A stretch of DNA of 64,000 bases from an uncultured Trichococcus sp. (GTDB lineage Bacteria; Bacillota; Bacilli; Lactobacillales; Aerococcaceae), in contig NZ_OY760503.1 in assembly GCF_963663645.1 (NCBI RefSeq), positions 1,741,501 to 1,805,500 of the forward strand, given 5' to 3'. This document shows, piece by piece, positions 62,581 through 64,000 of the stretch. Made by a program: the position numbers and the translations under genes. The notes beneath the pieces were generated by a model. That model saw only the letters and a program-made list of their open reading frames with translations. It was not told where the DNA came from and made no database searches. Within the stretch, counting starts at the first letter, position 1; each line of letters opens with the position of its first letter.

Positions 62581-64000
62581 ATGTCGCGAACCCAAAATTC
62601 ATTGATTAATCTAATAGTAGCATTAATTGGACAGGGATTAGGCTTGATCATTAGTTTTATTGCTCGAATCTTTTTTGTGAAAATATTGGGAACTGAATAC
62701 TTAGGAATAAATGGACTGTTTACTAATATACTAACTATGCTTTCTCTAGTTGAGTTGGGTATTGGTCCTGCAATTGTATTTAGTCTGTATAAACCGTTAT
62801 CAGAGAATGATATTAAGAAAGTAAAAAGTCTCATGCATTTGTATAAAGAGGCATATACGATAATCGGTATAATTATATTGATATTGGGTTTGATTCTAAC
62901 TCCTTTTTTATCTCTTTTTATTAAAAATATGCCTGATGTACCAAATATTCATTTTATTTTCTTGTTATTTGTGATAAATTCTTCACTGTCATATTTTTTC
63001 TCTTATAAAAGAAATCTAATTATAGCGGATCAACAAAGGTATATTGCAACCGCCTATAGGTATATTTTTTTCATAGCACTGAATTTTTTACAAATTATTT
63101 TTTTACTTATCACAAGAAATTATGTAACTTTTCTTGTGTTACAAATAATCAGTACACTATTAGAGAATATAGCAATATCTAAAACAGCTGATAAGCGTTA
63201 TCCTTTTTTGAAAGATAGGCAAGCTGAAAAATTAGACACTGAAACAGTTCAGGAAATAAAAAAAAATACAGGTGCAATGGTATTACATAAAATTGGTGGA
63301 ATTGTAGTTAAATCTACTGATAATATATTAATTTCTGCAAAAGTAGGAATTACATGGGTAGGGTTGTATTCAAATTATCAACTAATACTTAATGCTTTAG
63401 ATCTTATAATTGGGCAGTTCTTTAGTGCAATTACAGCTAGTGTTGGGAATTTAGGGGCTACCGGAAATAAGAAAAAAGCACTTGCCGTTTTTCAAAACAT
63501 TCAATTTATAAATTTTTGGATTTATAGTTTTAGTGCTATTTGTTTCTATTACATAGCAAATCCATTTATCAATTGGTGGATAGGTGAAGAATTTGTAATG
63601 AATGATAATGTGATTCTGGTTTTAACAATAAATTTTTATATACAAGGAATGAGAAAGTCAGTACTTACTTTTCGTGATGCTTTGGGATTATATTGGAAGG
63701 ATAGATATAAACCAATATTTGAAGTGATAATTAATATTGTTGTTTCTATTATGCTTGCTCCAAGGCTGGGGATTAGTGGTATTTTTATTGGAACCATTGT
63801 TAGTACATTAACTACATGCTTCTGGATAGAACCCTATGTATTGTATAAATACGGTTTTGAATCGACGATAAGACCATATTTTTTAAGATATGTGAAGAAT
63901 ATTTTGTTAACTTTAATGGCATGGTATTTAACGGGAATATTTAATAATTTCCTTCCCGAAAATACCAATTTTATGTTGATATTTAAATTGCTAATTTGCT
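62581..64000 (+). CDS. Wzx-like polysaccharide flippase (3' end outside window)
   Basis: An open frame from the ATG at 62581 (GAGGG upstream) runs to the window edge, giving 473 residues. It starts MSRTQNSLINLIVALIGQGL and has repeated long hydrophobic segments with MATE/Wzx-type features (FFVKILGTEYLGINGLFTNI, APRLGISGIFIGTIVST). Such proteins flip undecaprenyl-linked repeat units across the membrane. The C-terminal end is missing. It is the last visible gene of the locus. Confidence 0.88.
   Translation, partial: MSRTQNSLINLIVALIGQGLGLIISFIARIFFVKILGTEYLGINGLFTNILTMLSLVELGIGPAIVFSLYKPLSENDIKKVKSLMHLYKEAYTIIGIIILILGLILTPFLSLFIKNMPDVPNIHFIFLLFVINSSLSYFFSYKRNLIIADQQRYIATAYRYIFFIALNFLQIIFLLITRNYVTFLVLQIISTLLENIAISKTADKRYPFLKDRQAEKLDTETVQEIKKNTGAMVLHKIGGIVVKSTDNILISAKVGITWVGLYSNYQLILNALDLIIGQFFSAITASVGNLGATGNKKKALAVFQNIQFINFWIYSFSAICFYYIANPFINWWIGEEFVMNDNVILVLTINFYIQGMRKSVLTFRDALGLYWKDRYKPIFEVIINIVVSIMLAPRLGISGIFIGTIVSTLTTCFWIEPYVLYKYGFESTIRPYFLRYVKNILLTLMAWYLTGIFNNFLPENTNFMLIFKLLIC

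Overview
The window looks like a chromosomal segment of a low-to-medium G+C Gram-positive of the order Lactobacillales. Gene content and style (AGGAGG ribosome binding sites, LicT-type antiterminator target, Rgg/PlcR-type regulator, AbiE, Zur-controlled zinc-free ribosomal proteins) fit Carnobacteriaceae. Trichococcus is my best guess from general impression; no search was run. Most of the window is ordinary chromosome, but about a fifth is intergenic palindrome-rich repeat arrays. The last 9 kb is a visibly AT-richer polysaccharide locus.

Layout. 1-6.0 kb: the start of a YesM-type sensor kinase, divergent from a sugar ABC transporter operon ending in a YesL-like membrane protein and a GH78-like alpha-L-rhamnosidase. 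6.0-9.2 kb: 52-bp repeat arrays around a NERD-domain gene and a Phd/RelE-type toxin-antitoxin pair. 9.2-12.8 kb: YeiH exporter with divergent LysR regulator, then GMP reductase with a structured leader and a strongly folded RNA region just downstream. 13.2-15.6 kb: a decayed GntR-like fragment, a 56-codon secreted-peptide gene divergent from an Rgg/PlcR-like regulator (a probable peptide pheromone system), tRNA-Arg and a small coiled-coil membrane protein. 16-21.8 kb: PepS aminopeptidase, an AbiEi/AbiEii type IV toxin-antitoxin operon with palindromic operators, a solitary HipA N-domain protein and an RpiR regulator. 21.9-31 kb: a 181-bp tandem array, a second RpiR regulator, 6-phospho-beta-glucosidase, an orphan galactitol-type PTS IIC, and a carboxylesterase lipoprotein behind an RNA antiterminator target.

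31-39 kb: a coiled-coil protein, flavodoxin, a second NERD protein inside arrays, and a four-domain CoA-disulfide reductase/rhodanese/TusA/DsrE fusion. 39-44.3 kb: a zinc-homeostasis block (CobW/COG0523 GTPase, Zur, zinc-free S14 and L33, zinc ABC transporter) with two Zur boxes. 44.4-47.9 kb: Fur box, FeoA, FeoB, Cys-rich FeoB partner, then Rex. 48-54 kb: Gfo/Idh oxidoreductase, UvsE endonuclease, a zinc-ribbon membrane protein, a stand-alone TnpB element and a YhcH-family protein. 54.8-64 kb: polysaccharide genes (priming transferase, epimerase, glycosyltransferases, ATP-grasp, Wzy-like polymerase, Wzx-like flippase cut by the window edge).

Three families of dispersed repeats fill the intergenic space. 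Family A has 52-bp units with GTCGRCTG...CAGYCGAC arms. Family B has about 180-190 bp modules made of CTCCGnCGA...TCGnCGGAG hairpins. Family C has about 104-bp units. Family B copies show paired substitutions that keep a stem intact. The most interesting candidates for undescribed biology are the peptide/Rgg pair, the folded RNA after guaC, and the repeat families with the two NERD proteins embedded in them.
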